A stretch of 64,000 bases of DNA from Paraphaeosphaeria minitans (taxonomy: Eukaryota > Ascomycota > Dothideomycetes > Pleosporales > Didymosphaeriaceae), in contig WJXW01000006.1 of assembly GCA_015832175.1 (NCBI GenBank), forward strand, positions 2,108,001 through 2,172,000. Reading direction: 5' to 3'. Positions 1-10,835 of this stretch are shown here, one piece after another (the first letter of the stretch is position 1; each line of letters begins with the position of its first letter). The position numbers and the translations under genes are program-made. The notes under the pieces were generated by a model that did no database searches, had not been told where the DNA came from, and worked only from the letters and a program-made list of their open reading frames with translations.

Positions 1-185
1 CTTGTTCTTGATTTTGTTCCATCTTCCTGCTGCGGTTTGCTTTTTTTTTTTTCCCTTTTCTCTCGAAGCGGACGGAGCGCATCAGCGTTTCGCGAGGGGC
101 GTGTCTGGCGTACTCCCGGGGTCCTTTTTTTTTACGTGCGGCGACACGTTGCTGCCCGGAGGTCTATTCTTACTTCACACGTACT

Positions 186-213
186 TGCGATTGGGATTGG
201 GATTGGAATTGGG
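186..213. repeat. Short GGGATT-like hexamer run
   Basis: Three to four imperfect copies of TTGGGA stand in a row. It is a simple repeat of no known role, in a gene-free stretch. Confidence 0.6.
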
Positions 214-357
214 TTTGAGAACGGAGGCCGCAGGTGCTTGGAGAGGCTGCTGGCGGTCGTTACTGGAAACATGCTCTCCACGTGGACCTCGCCAAGACGC
301 GCTAGTGTGGCTTTCTATCCTTGGCTTTAATCTCGTGGTTGGGACGGAGGACGTTGG

Positions 358-412
358 TGTTGTCGTCGTCGTCGTCGTCGCCAAAGCTGCTGCTGCTGTT
401 GTTGTTTTTGTT
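358..412. repeat. Trinucleotide tract (GTC/GCT/GTT)n
   Basis: About 55 bases of GTC, then GCT, then GTT triplets. On the minus strand one frame reads as a short run of Asp preceded by Ser and Asn, as in low-complexity coding sequence, but no recognisable protein surrounds it. I treat it as a simple repeat. Confidence 0.6.
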
Positions 413-875
413 GAAGTCTGCGCCGTGACTTGAGACAGGCGGCGTGCCGTGTTTCTGGATATACTTACCACACGTTTTCCCTTTCCCTTTCACACATACC
501 GTACCGTTGCACACTGCATGAGCAACCACCGGGGAGGCTGTGCGTACCGAGGATCGACCTACGCGATGTCCAGCTTCGTCGGCGTGTATTGATACATGGA
601 CTGAAGAGGTATGGCAAGGGGCGGGGAACGGCGGATGTGGGAGATGGTTTGGGAAGAGGGGGTCGGTTTTGCTACGCTCTCTGTGGGGATGGTTGCTCGG
701 GATGCGCTGCTGGGCTGGGGTTGGGGTTTGCCATGCGAGTACGTTGCGTTGTGTATATGGACTTCTCACTCGAAGGGTTTGTTTGCGTAGGGCATGGGTA
801 TCTGACAATCCGAAAAATTCGAAACCTTCAACCAGACGGTCTTACCACCACAGCTCTCGTGATCATGGACTCCTG

Positions 876-1019
876 ATGCATCCATACAGTCCCCTGCCCA
901 GAGAGCTGAGGGATGAAATCCATCGCCACTACGTCTGCGGGCCTGCCGGATACTTTTACGACGGAGATTCGAACCGTCTGCGCACCGAGGCCGGCAGCTT
1001 AGGTACCGCACAACAATAA
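876..1019 (+). pseudogene. Relic of an F-box-like protein N-terminus
   Basis: A 47-codon open stretch beginning ATGCATCCATAC encodes LPRELRDEIHRHYV followed by a GYFYDGDSNRLRTEAG segment. This has the look of the N-terminal F-box-like start of a family common in dothideomycetes (LPxELRDxIY..., then a Tyr-rich strand and LRT). The reading frame stops directly afterwards at TAA, and no continuation of a 250-500-residue protein can be found in the next kilobase on this strand. I infer a truncated gene remnant. A first exon with an unrecognised intron is possible but less likely. Confidence 0.4.
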
Positions 1020-3737
1020 CAATGCTTTGCTCCTATCAAAAAAATCTCTTCTTTACCTACTTCGCTTTGAAATGAATGAACAAACACACCCCTCGATTTC
1101 CCCACGTCTGGATGAAATACCATCCATCTTCACACCTCCTCGTCGGGCGTGGGTAGGTAATTCTACTGTCATCCAAACCGACCCCCCTTCGTCAGCGAAA
1201 AAAACGTATTGCGGAACTGGCGTTTGGGCGGGTGGGGGGTACCTTTGCTGGCTTTGTCGAGCGTCGGAAGTGTGTCCTCCATTGCGGTCGGAATCCACGG
1301 GTACTGCAGTTACCCACCGATCTAGATGCGCAGTTTTGGGGCTTTCCTGGGCCGGATGGGCTGGATGGGTTGAACATGGCATTTCGGTCCTGGAGCCGGA
1401 CTAGGAGAAGAAAAAGCGGTGCTGCTGTTCTGGAACAGCGAGTAGCGTTGAGATTCTTAGGGAGGGAGACGGGCCGGGAAATGCGTTGGAACATTGGTGG
1501 GAATTGTGATCGAGGAGCGGCGTCTTAGTGTCTGTCTGTGGATATGGAGGGATATCCCTATGGTTTGATATCATACTGTTGATTCGAGAATCCTCCAGGC
1601 TTCAACTTTGAGGTCGGAATCGACGTGTGCCGTGTTGTCCTGTACGGACAGGTTCGTCCGCATCTGTACTCTGCAAGTTGTAGGTAGCGTCACGAGGAGA
1701 TTTCGATTCAGGATAGGTATAGGCCCATCAGTCAGTCGTGCACCACTGGCATCTGATGGAACTACAGTACCTATGGTCAAGCTCAGCCTATCCGCTTACT
1801 CTCCCCTCCCATCGATCCACCTCATTCTCCAATCTGCCAGTGACTTCTATTTTCAACTCGCCTCGCCCTGGACCCAACACTCGGGTGCCCTCTCCAGCCT
1901 CACTTCCGCTCCGTACTTGGGCTGGCTGAGGCGAGAGTGGGGAGGGCGCATCGCACGGCCGAAGTACCGCCGACGTGGTTGCTGGGAGGGATGTCGAGGC
2001 GCCCTGGAAGAAGGGTCGGCACGTGGTCAGGCGGACGGGATTCGGGGTTGTACAAGACGAGAGCGTGGGCAGTTTAGCGATGGGTGGGTGTCTTAGACGG
2101 GTGCTTATCGTTGAGGTCCGGGTTTAGACATATACACGAGGCAGGATGGGATGGGAGCAGGGTGTCGTGGTGATGGGTCCTGGAGGTCGTACAGTTTGTA
2201 GATAGTAAGACTAGGTACCTAGTATTGTGTAGAGCAAATGCAATCGCGACGGCCGTGCTTCGGCGCCTTTCCCACACTTGCATGCTGTATGTAAATCTGT
2301 GGTACAGATCTGAAACGCTTTCATCTGCAGCATCTCTTCTCTCGAGATCTCTGGTGTAAGTCTACCTAGGCTTGGCCGTGAGACGTGACTGCCCACATAC
2401 ACGAGGTGTCAACTGCAACGGTGTGACCAGTCACCACACCAGGAGGGTGCGCGTTCCCGCGATACGGGTGCCACCCCCAGACGTCGCACAGATCTCGAAC
2501 ACCATTACAATCCTCGTCTCGCTTCTCAAAGTGATGACTTCCCAGGAAGTCTGCGTAGAAGCCATTCTGGCCACGTATTTTAGTCACAGAAGGATCGCGG
2601 GATTTCGGAAGGATTGGGCTGCCGGTAATCCATGGCTTGGGTGCGCTTGGGATCCTGAGCGTTGCCAGAGGACGCGACCGCTTCTCTGGGTCGCAGCACC
2701 TGTCTACGTACGATTTTCCTGCTGTTGTGTTCTACAGCAAAACTGTTTCGATACAGGGCCCGCCGACGCGCGTGGCTGTCAGGGCGTCGCAGCGCTGTGC
2801 TGCGACATCGTCGTCAGACGCCACTGTCTCAGACGGATCCGTGCATACGAGGTTGCTAGCGTGTGATGTGCTGTATACGGCCCATCGAATGCGGTTGCAG
2901 GGTTGCGGATAGAGAGCTTGGTGCAAAATAGGAGAGAAGAAGCGAACTTGATTGATAGTCCGGCAATCAAGAAGCTAGACTGAACAAGAAACTCGAGAAG
3001 CCTCGACCGTGCACGGTGAAGAATATTCTGATTGTCCTTCGTTGATAACAGATTGCAAAGTGGCTTCTAGAGATGCTGATGTGCAGTGACGAATCGCCGA
3101 TTCTTGCGTTCCGGTGAACGTAAGGCATACCTACCCTTGGTGTAAGGCAGTTGTTATACCTAGGCCCCCTGGCAAGCGAGACGCACAGATTTCCAAGTCT
3201 GAGGTTACGGTTGATGGAATACCTAGGTACTTGTAATGTCGAGTACACCGTACAGTGCGATTGTCGTTGCCGCAGATGCGGACGGACTTCGACAAGGTTG
3301 GAGGTCGTAGCTGTACCTAGAAGGCAGCATCGCACGGTTCATTACGCACCTGACTGACTCTGAGCCCTGCCACCTGTGAAGCACAGACTCGCTCTCATCT
3401 TATGGTGTTGGGGGCCCTTTGGTCGTGGGTTCGCTTCGAGGTCAGATCCGGGATGGCAAGCGAGGCCGGTTAGCAGCGATCGCTTTCAGCTGTAAACCGA
3501 CGTTCTCCCACTGCAAAACCTTCCTCAACAGACCAGCCCACGTCAATGAAGGGTATCAAATTCCACGGCATTTCTACGGGTATTCCTCAGGCACGTCAGA
3601 GTTCGACGATGAGTCCGCAGCGATTCCGAAGACGCCGGCGTGTGTCCAAGATTGTAGTCCAGCCAAGCCCGCGTCTGTATGGTCGAGACAGCGCCACCAA
3701 AGCCGAATACGAGGCTTGCCCTACAGCATCGCGCCAG
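1020..3737. other. Gene-free stretch
   Basis: Only short open frames in all six readings, none with a recognisable motif, a hydrophobic signal or a convincing splice structure. AGGTA/TACCT-type words are frequent, as in the other intergenic parts of the window. Confidence 0.5.
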
Positions 3738-3788
3738 ATACACAGCTCGGTCCCAAATACACAGCTCGGTCCCAAATACACAGCTCGG
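3738..3788. repeat. 19-bp tandem repeat, 2.7 copies
   Basis: The unit ATACACAGCTCGGTCCCAA occurs twice exactly (3738-3756, 3757-3775), followed by a partial third copy. It lies in a gene-free stretch. Confidence 0.85.
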
Positions 3789-3957
3789 GCTTGACACCAG
3801 AAAGTACCGTGATTTGATGCTGGCGGGGAATAACGACTCATGCACCAATCACCCACAATACGCTAACAGTCGTTGCATTTGACAGCCCTCAACGTGCGAA
3901 CCGCGCCAGACCTACCGTTGAGCCAGCGCTTGAACTCCTTCCAACTGCCTTCGAGCG

Positions 3958-3998
3958 GCTTCCAGCTTCCAGCTTCCAGCTTCTAGCTTCTAGCTTCC
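3958..3998. repeat. 7-bp tandem repeat TCCAGCT/TCTAGCT
   Basis: Three copies of TCCAGCT are followed by two of TCTAGCT and a decayed copy. A minisatellite in the region upstream of the receptor gene. Confidence 0.85.
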
Positions 3999-4519
3999 AT
4001 TGGACAGCGGCAGGCCGGACGACTGCGTCGTTTAGACATGAAGTATCACGAAGTATTGCCTATCTCCGTGCTTTACTGGATTCATCCATGCTTACGATGC
4101 CGCACGGTGCCGAGGAGCCTGGGACCAGTGCCAGGGACTAAGTGAAGACTGGGGTATGTAGTTGCGTAGTGGGTCGCCGCCCGCGTGCGCCGTGATCCCA
4201 GTCCTTACAGGGAAAAAGGGTACATTCCGTAGTCAGATCCGATCAGTCCACCTTGCCTTCCTCTCTGGTTCTCGGAACTCTACTTTATCGGCAGTCTCCC
4301 AACGAAATCTGCGGGCAAGGGACTCCATCAACCTCCCACGCACTGTAAAACCCGCCATGTCCTTTTAGAACACCACGACATTTCCTCGTTTCATCTACGT
4401 TTTCTTCAAAATCACCCGGTCGACATGCTACTGCGTCGTATCTCGTAACATACCCGCTAGCGCGAATCTTGCGATACGACTCCATCTACGTCGGTGGCAT
4501 CCAGGTAGTAGATACTGCG

Positions 4520-5966
4520 ATGCCACGGGCTATCCTAGAGCCTCTCGATGCCGACTCGGCCACTCTCGATAGGATCCCAAGCCATATCACTCCGTGGCTC
4601 CGCGCCGTCGTCGCTCTCAGTTTCCTTTCTTTCTTCTCGGCGGTCACGCTGCTCTCTCTCCTCATATACCGCCTTATCCTCTGGCAAAGGAAAGCCAAGC
4701 GCACGAACCAATTTGTTATTCTCATCTTCAATTTACTCATAGCGGACATACAGCAGTCGCTTGCTTTTTTGCTCAACATCGAATGGCTCCGCGTAGACTC
4801 GGTAGTCGTTGGCACTCCAATTTGTGTAAGCTACTAAGCCATCGGCGTGAGGACATTACTTACCAGACAAACGATATAGTATACACAAGGATGGTTGATA
4901 TCAACAGGTGATTTGTCGAGTGGCGTCTGGTGCTTCTCCATCGGCCTGCACACATTCGCCTCTGTTGTGTTCGACTATCGGTTGAGCAAAAAGGCCTTCT
5001 TCACCTGCATTTTCGGGCTGTGGGCCTTCATTTATGGCATATCGCTGGTGGGCGTTGGAATGTACGGCAAGTCACTGTATGTGCGGTCTGGCGTCTGGGT
5101 ATGTTCCTCTCTCTGCCACTTTGCCCACCAAGACTAACATGACACAGTGCTGGATACACCACGACCTGCAAGACCTCCGCCTATGGCTCCACTACTTCTG
5201 GATCTTCGTCTTCGAATTCGGAAACGTCTTCATCTATGCCATAATCTACACTATGCTCATCATCCGCATCCGCACTGGCCACTACACCAACGAACAAGCC
5301 CGGCGCGTCAAAGAAATTTCCCTGCTCATGGTCGTCTATCCCATCGTCTACGTCATCTGCACCATCCCTCTCGCCTCGGCCCGCATGTCATCAATGGGCA
5401 AGCACCCGCCGTCCTACGCGCGCCTCTGCCTCGCAGCCTGCATGATCACATCGAACGGCTGGCTCGACGTCCTGCTGTACACGCTCACGCGGCGCATCAT
5501 GATCTTCTCAGACGAGCCGCCCTCCGACGACAACGGCATCGACAACTTCGTCGCCTTCTGGAGCGAGAAGCCACGCCGCTTTGGCGGCTCGTGGGCCATC
5601 TCCAGCGGCTCAACCGAGCTTCCCGCAGGCCCGCACCGGAACCACACTTTCGGGTCGCCCTCGCTGAGTCTGCACAACGACAGCGAGAACGACCTCGTGG
5701 GCGCGGGGAACAAGGACATCAAGCTGATTACCACGACGCAGGTGTACAGCGAGCCCGCGGCGCCGGAGGACTACGAGGAGATGGAGGAAATGGCGCGGCA
5801 GATGCGGCCGCGGACGCCGGTGGGGCGGTGGAGCGAGGATAGTGGAAGGTTCAAAGAGATGGAGCTCGCGCATATACCCAGCACGAAGAGTCTGCGCACG
5901 CTCAGGAGTCTGCATGGTAAGCGGAGCCATTTGAGTGAAAGAAGTAAACATGATTCTCTGAAGTAG
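4520..5966 (+). CDS. Seven-transmembrane receptor, Git3/cAMP-receptor-like
   Basis: Likely G-protein-coupled receptor of the plasma membrane. Proposed exons are 4520-4823, 4908-5098 and 5148-5966, giving about 437 residues. Seven hydrophobic segments can be read: the first near residues 26-52, the second after the KRTNQF loop, the last two after EQARRVKEISLL and around the LCLAACMITSNGWLDVLLY segment. The cytoplasmic tail after helix 7 is long (about 150 residues), polar and rich in Ser, Glu and Arg, as expected for kinase and arrestin-type regulation. Exon 1 to 2 keeps frame only with the GTGTAA donor at 4824, which restores a Cys-Asp pair at the start of extracellular loop 1. The nearby GTAAGC at 4826 would shift the frame. 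An in-frame ATG at 4469 would add 17 residues. The overall pattern fits fungal Git3/class V receptors; the ligand cannot be told. Confidence 0.75.
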
Positions 5967-7015
5967 GAGGTGTACTTATATAATAATATGTACATATGGG
6001 GCAAAGTTCAACATGAGCACGTCGCGACGGCGTTGTATATAGCATGGTCTAAAATAAGCTTTTTTACATGACCGCGCTGTGTGCTGGTTCTGTGATACTT
6101 GTGATTCGCTTGCTCTCTTGCTTTACTTCCCTACTTTCCATTCAACGACAATGCACTCGGTGTTCTTCACAACTGCATTGCGCTGCACTGAAGCTACATC
6201 CATCGTGGTCGGCGGCTTTATACCTGCAGACTCTGCACTACCAAAAGCACTCGCTTCTGACGTTGTGTCCAACGACTAGGTATTCCCAGACGCAGCCATC
6301 CAGATACAACCTAGCGTAGGTAGCTTTGCCACTCCCCACGCAGCCAACGTCAAATACCCTACAGCAACCCACCACCCACGAAATAGTAGAAATATAGATT
6401 TTGATACCAGTAAGAAAAACGCGAAATCTTCCACCATAAATCTCCGCTCTCAAGAGCAAACAAAAAAAGCACTTTTCCCTCTCATATATTTTCCCAACAG
6501 AGTCCCAGCACAACGAGCTGCACGAAAACAATGAGGTAATGTGGAAAGAATTAATAGCTACAAATGCCCCCCCGTCCTTTTTTTTGGTATTTGGCACCTG
6601 TATAACTTCTCTCTTGCGCACTCTGCAATTCTCTTCTGACCACTGACCTACCCCTTGCCCTAGGAGATCTTTGGGTAGGTACCGTGCTCGCCACAGGCGC
6701 ATGGGAGTAGGACATCCTCACACCACAACACAACACAATACAACACACCCCTTCACCTCCCCCATCTATATCTGTCGCTGTGCTTGCTACTTCCCGCCTA
6801 GTGAGCGTCTAGCATGCGCTAGGTTGTGTCGGGAAAGCGAGCACGTTGGCACCAGGGATTTGGAAAGGTGCATTTGTATGTAGTCCACTTGTAACGAACA
6901 TTTCGTTGTGTGCAAGGCCGATAGAAAAAAAAAGACAGAAGTGTCCGGTGACTGAATTGCGGGTACTGTATTTAGTACGGAGCATTCACTATGTAGCTAT
7001 CGATCCATGATACCT
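5967..7015. other. Intergenic stretch between convergent genes
   Basis: The downstream regions of the receptor (plus) and the Atg28-like gene (minus). AT-richer than the genes, with an ACAACACAACACAA run near 6725-6745. No supportable gene. Confidence 0.5.
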
Positions 7016-8518
7016 TCAGTCCGTGTCAGTATCCTGATGACTGATCATCAACTCGGGATCCGGATCCTCGTTATCCGTGTCGAAGAAGTTGGGCTGCGGC
7101 TTTGGCGGCGACGCAGATGGCTTGGGTGGACTCTGTGGTATGCGGATTGCGGAGCGTGAGACTTCCTCTTCTCCATCTGCATGGGTTTCGTCCACATCTG
7201 CACCCACGAGACTCTCCACCGCCCTCACCTTGCCCTTCTTGCTCGTCTTCAAGTCAAAAGCATCTTCTAGCACGTCCTTACCCTGCTTGAAGGCCTCGAG
7301 CTCAGCCCCGATAGCGAGGAAGAGCAGGTTCCAGTCGCGGCTTTTGACGAAGTTGACTTTCTCTTCTAGATACTTGATCGTGGCGTCCATCTTCGCGATT
7401 ATGTTGGCGGGTGCAAGTGCGGCTGAGGAGGGCTGCATCATATCCTGCAGCACAGTCTCGAACGACGTGATCCGCCTGACGACGTCGTTCCAGAGAATGG
7501 CGCCTTCGTCCAGCGCGGCGCGCTCGATGTCGACTTGCTCGCACTTGTCGACGAGCTGGGTGTGTTCATCGGCCCAGTACTCGTACGCCATGTCGAGCGT
7601 GCGGCGGGGCGGCGGAAGAGAGAGGTATGACGATGGGGAGAGCGAGACGTGGCTTGTGTCTGGGGGCCTGGCGAGGAAACTCGCAACGTTCCTGTCGAGG
7701 ATCGCGAGTGAGGTTTTGTACGATGAAAGCTTCGCCTCGACGGCGTTCTCGCCGCTCTCGAGCTCGGACAGCACGCTCCTGTGTCGGGCTTTCAGCGCTG
7801 CCAACTCGTCCTCTTTCTGCCTGATCGCCCGCTCTAGATTCGACGCTTCGGTGTGCAACGCTTTGGTTCGCGCGAAGTTGCTTTCGCCCTGCTCGATTTC
7901 GCGGATCTTCTGTTCCAGCCGTGCACGCTTCTTCGTCCATGTATCTGTTTGTCCTACGATGCCGTCCAAGTCGTGCAGGTCCTGGTCCAGATAGTTCAGC
8001 TCTTCGGCTTTGACACTCGCAAGCTGTTGTATGCGCTTGTAGATGCCCTTGCGCGCTGCAGTGAGGCCGACTTTCTTCTTCCGCGGCAGACTGTGCGAGG
8101 CCGTGTCGCTATCGCCGCTGCGGCTTGAGCTGCGGACACTGCTCACGGTCGGTGTGGTGCTACCATTTGACACAAGATCGTCGGATTTGTTGGAGTCTTT
8201 TCCTGCCAGCCCGCTCATCAAGCCATCGGCCTGCGCGTCGAGCAATTCTTGGAGCTGCTGCTCGAGGTGTCGCGCTCTTCGATGGAGCGCGAGCAGGTCA
8301 TCGGGAACGCGAGCTGCAGGCTTAAAGTGGGCGGGTGGAACGCTCCATAGGACTGTGGAGGCTATGGAAAGAGGTATGCGCGGAGCTTGTGACGGCGATG
8401 GTGAGGTGGATGGGGATCGGTACAGAGGCAGCTCGTGGTCTGGGGCGCGAGGGTCCTCGAAAGAATGGCGGAATCGTGAGGGCGATATCGTGCCGAGCAC
8501 CGAATTTAAGAGCGACAT
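7016..8518 (-). CDS. Atg28-like autophagy coiled-coil protein
   Basis: Single-exon ORF of 500 residues. The N-terminus is Pro/Ser-rich, then come LHRRARHLEQQLQELLDAQ, a Ser-rich linker, and a basic PRKKKVGLTAARKGIYKRI segment. Long heptad-rich coiled coils fill roughly residues 150-270 and 310-420. The tail is acidic and Pro-rich. This order resembles the fungal Atg28 family, which takes part in selective autophagy (pexophagy in Pichia, acting with Atg17-type scaffold proteins at the phagophore assembly site). The assignment rests on remembered resemblance of the LHRRA..LEQQLQ..LLDAQ..GL block and the coiled-coil layout, so it is moderate. A generic coiled-coil protein is the alternative. Confidence 0.6.
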   Translation of the reverse strand: MSLLNSVLGTISPSRFRHSFEDPRAPDHELPLYRSPSTSPSPSQAPRIPLSIASTVLWSVPPAHFKPAARVPDDLLALHRRARHLEQQLQELLDAQADGLMSGLAGKDSNKSDDLVSNGSTTPTVSSVRSSSRSGDSDTASHSLPRKKKVGLTAARKGIYKRIQQLASVKAEELNYLDQDLHDLDGIVGQTDTWTKKRARLEQKIREIEQGESNFARTKALHTEASNLERAIRQKEDELAALKARHRSVLSELESGENAVEAKLSSYKTSLAILDRNVASFLARPPDTSHVSLSPSSYLSLPPPRRTLDMAYEYWADEHTQLVDKCEQVDIERAALDEGAILWNDVVRRITSFETVLQDMMQPSSAALAPANIIAKMDATIKYLEEKVNFVKSRDWNLLFLAIGAELEAFKQGKDVLEDAFDLKTSKKGKVRAVESLVGADVDETHADGEEEVSRSAIRIPQSPPKPSASPPKPQPNFFDTDNEDPDPELMISHQDTDTD

Positions 8519-9125
8519 GACAAGGAATAATGTGTAGAAATGTCAGATACAGGAAACCAAAGCTTTCGACAGTCGCGAAGCATGGTGGAATGTCGTTCAG
8601 GTGAGCTGGCTGCGAACAGTTGGAACGTGACCGCGAGCCAATGACGTTGTCTCGGGGTTCGCGCCAAGCCGAAGCGAAGTTCATGTGTAGGGCGCGCAGC
8701 TGACTGCATTCAAATTCGTGACAGGTATGTGAATGATGAGCCAACTCTGATGTCTAGATACCGAAGAGAGTCAGTGATGCTGTAGGTGAATTTAGTACAC
8801 GAAATCCTCTGCATTGTTGTAGAGCGGGGTATGTCCAAGTCGCTGGGTTACCTTTTACCGACTTGTGTCGAGAACAATCAAGTAAGCGGACATCAAGGGA
8901 GCCATTTACAGATACTTGATACGTTACAAGTCACACCAGACGACTTGAGCACAATCAACTTCACAAGTGTTGTTGTTCTTCGCAGCATCGACGTTCTTCC
9001 CAGAAGCCATTAGCGCGTCGACCGCGCCTGCCAAGTTTCCCGCTCGCTTAAGCGAGCCACCACTCCGCACAAAATTAAACCTGGGCTCAGCATCGCGACA
9101 CCAGCACTAACCACAGCACAAACCT

Positions 9126-9176
9126 GTGAGTACATCTGGCGAAATATTCCTCTCGCTGCTGCTAACAACGATCCAG
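9126..9176 (+). other. Probable 5'-UTR intron of RPS2
   Basis: A GTGAGT donor, a GCTAAC branch sequence at 9161-9166 and a CCAG acceptor stand just upstream of the RPS2 start codon. Introns in or near the leader are common in ribosomal protein genes of filamentous ascomycetes. It removes 51 bases and no coding sequence. Confidence 0.55.
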
Positions 9177-9200
9177 TAGTCGCCTACACCGACTCACAAA

Positions 9201-10096
9201 ATGGCTGACGCACCTGCCCCCGCCCGCGGCGGATTCGGATCTCGTGGTGGTGACCGTGGTGGTGACCGTGGCGGTCGTGGACGTGGACGCGGCCGTGGCC
9301 GTCGCGGCGGAAAGACTGAGGTACCGACACACAGATTCTAGGGACCGCCTGCGAGCATAATTGACAATTGGCACAGGAGAAGGAGTGGCAGCCCGTCACC
9401 AAGCTCGGCCGTCTCGTAAAGGCCGGCAAGATCAAGAGCATGGAGGACATGTACGTCGAGAAAAGCACACAAGCACCATGACCGAAGACTGACAGCAGCA
9501 GCTACCTCCACTCGCTCGCCATCAAGGAGTACCAGATTGTCGACTTCTTCCTGCCCAAGCTCAAGGATGAGGTCATGAAGATCAAGCCCGTCCAGAAGCA
9601 GACCCGTGCCGGTCAGCGCACCCGTTTCAAGGCCATTGTTGTCATCGGTGACTCCGAGGGCCACATTGGTCTTGGTATCAAGACCTCCAAGGAAGTCGCG
9701 ACCGCCATCCGCGCCGCCATCATCATTGCCAAGCTCAGCGTCGTGCCCATCCGAAGAGGCTACTGGGGCACCAACCTCGGTGAGCCGCACTCGCTGCCCA
9801 CCAAGGAGTCCGGCAAGTGCGGATCCGTCACCGTCCGTCTCATCCCCGCTCCCCGCGGTACCGGCCTCGTCGCCTCCCCCGCCGTCAAGCGTCTTCTCCA
9901 GCTCGCTGGTGTGCAGGACATCTACACTGCGTCGTCGGGCTCGACCAAGACGCTCGAGAACACACTCAAGGCCACCTTCGTCGCCGTCGCCAACTCATAC
10001 GGTTTCCTCACCCCCAACCTGTGGAAGGAGACCAAGCTGCCGCGCGGCCCGCTCGAGGAGTTCAGCGATGTGCTCCGCGAGGGCAAGAGGTACTAG
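9201..10096 (+). CDS. RPS2: 40S ribosomal protein S2 (uS5)
   Basis: Small-subunit ribosomal protein that lines the mRNA entry tunnel and takes part in decoding fidelity. Exons 9201-9320, 9377-9450 and 9502-10096 give 262 residues, the usual length. The N-terminus is an Arg-Gly-rich tail with [14 protein letters not shown] repeats, a typical arginine methylation target. Then [28 protein letters not shown] and the S5 domain with [11 protein letters not shown] and [14 protein letters not shown], followed by the C-terminal fold ending EGKRY. All three splice joins are in frame and restore family sequence (for example [23 protein letters not shown] across intron 2). The codon use is strongly C-ending, as in highly expressed genes. 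Confidence 0.97.
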
Positions 10097-10559
10097 GCGT
10101 GTGGTGCGACACGGCTAGTGCGGTAGGACGAGGTCTCTTTCTGGCATTACATTCACGGGTTCCACTATGTATGGCGTGAGGTAGCATTGGGACCATTCGG
10201 GTCATTCAGTATGGAAATGACAAAACGTTCATGATATCCATGACGAATCTCAATATGCAAGCACTGTTTGTGTCCACTGCTGGTGACGTGACGTTGTTTT
10301 ACTGAACGCAAAATGCCGGCGTGGGCGCACAGTGTTAAATACTGTTTTCTGTACAGCTTTGCCCTACACGTAGAGACTCGCTGCCCGGTCATCTAGTAGC
10401 GCCGTTGCCCCCAGCAAATCCATCTCGAATGCAACAGATTTCTTTCGCAGATTGCGACCACGTGAAACACATCCAACACGAAAATAGCTCCATTCACAAT
10501 TTGATCCTGCAACACGACTTCTGCCGCTACTATCTAACCCCCCTCTTTCCCGCCTCTCT

Positions 10560-10835
10560 CCCTACTACCATCGAATCCCCTTTTAAACAGCTCACATCCG
10601 CGCTCCCATCGCACCAACTCCATCTTCCCGTGGCTTATTTACTTAGAAGAACTTTCCCTACAGCGCCTTGTCGCTCAGCCTCCCTCCCTACCCCAATCCA
10701 AACCCCTTTTGTACACCTCGCAACCGCGCCCCCATCGCACCATCTCCATTCAACCCTCCTCTGGGATCCTTGTCAAGGCTTCTTCGCTTAGAAGAACTTG
10801 CCATACAGCGCCTTATCGCTCGGCCTCTCGAGCAC
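10560..10835. repeat. Imperfect tandem duplication covering the symporter 3' end
   Basis: Two diverged copies stand in direct repeat. Copy 1 (about 10560-10682) and copy 2 (about 10686-10835) share blocks such as CTTAGAAGAACTT, ACAGCGCCTT, TCGCTC and CCCATCGCACCA in the same order. Copy 2 contains the stop codon and the last codons of the symporter read on the minus strand; copy 1 lies in its 3' flank and no longer belongs to the frame. Confidence 0.75.

Noticed and set aside
302..808. Minus-strand ORF with an Asp run
   Set aside because: The run comes from a GTC microsatellite; the rest has no family features and no splice partners.
958..978. B-box-like GGTTCGAATC on the minus strand, as in a tRNA
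   Set aside because: A perfect flanking stem leaves a nine-base loop instead of seven, and no acceptor stem, A box or anticodon arm can be folded around it.
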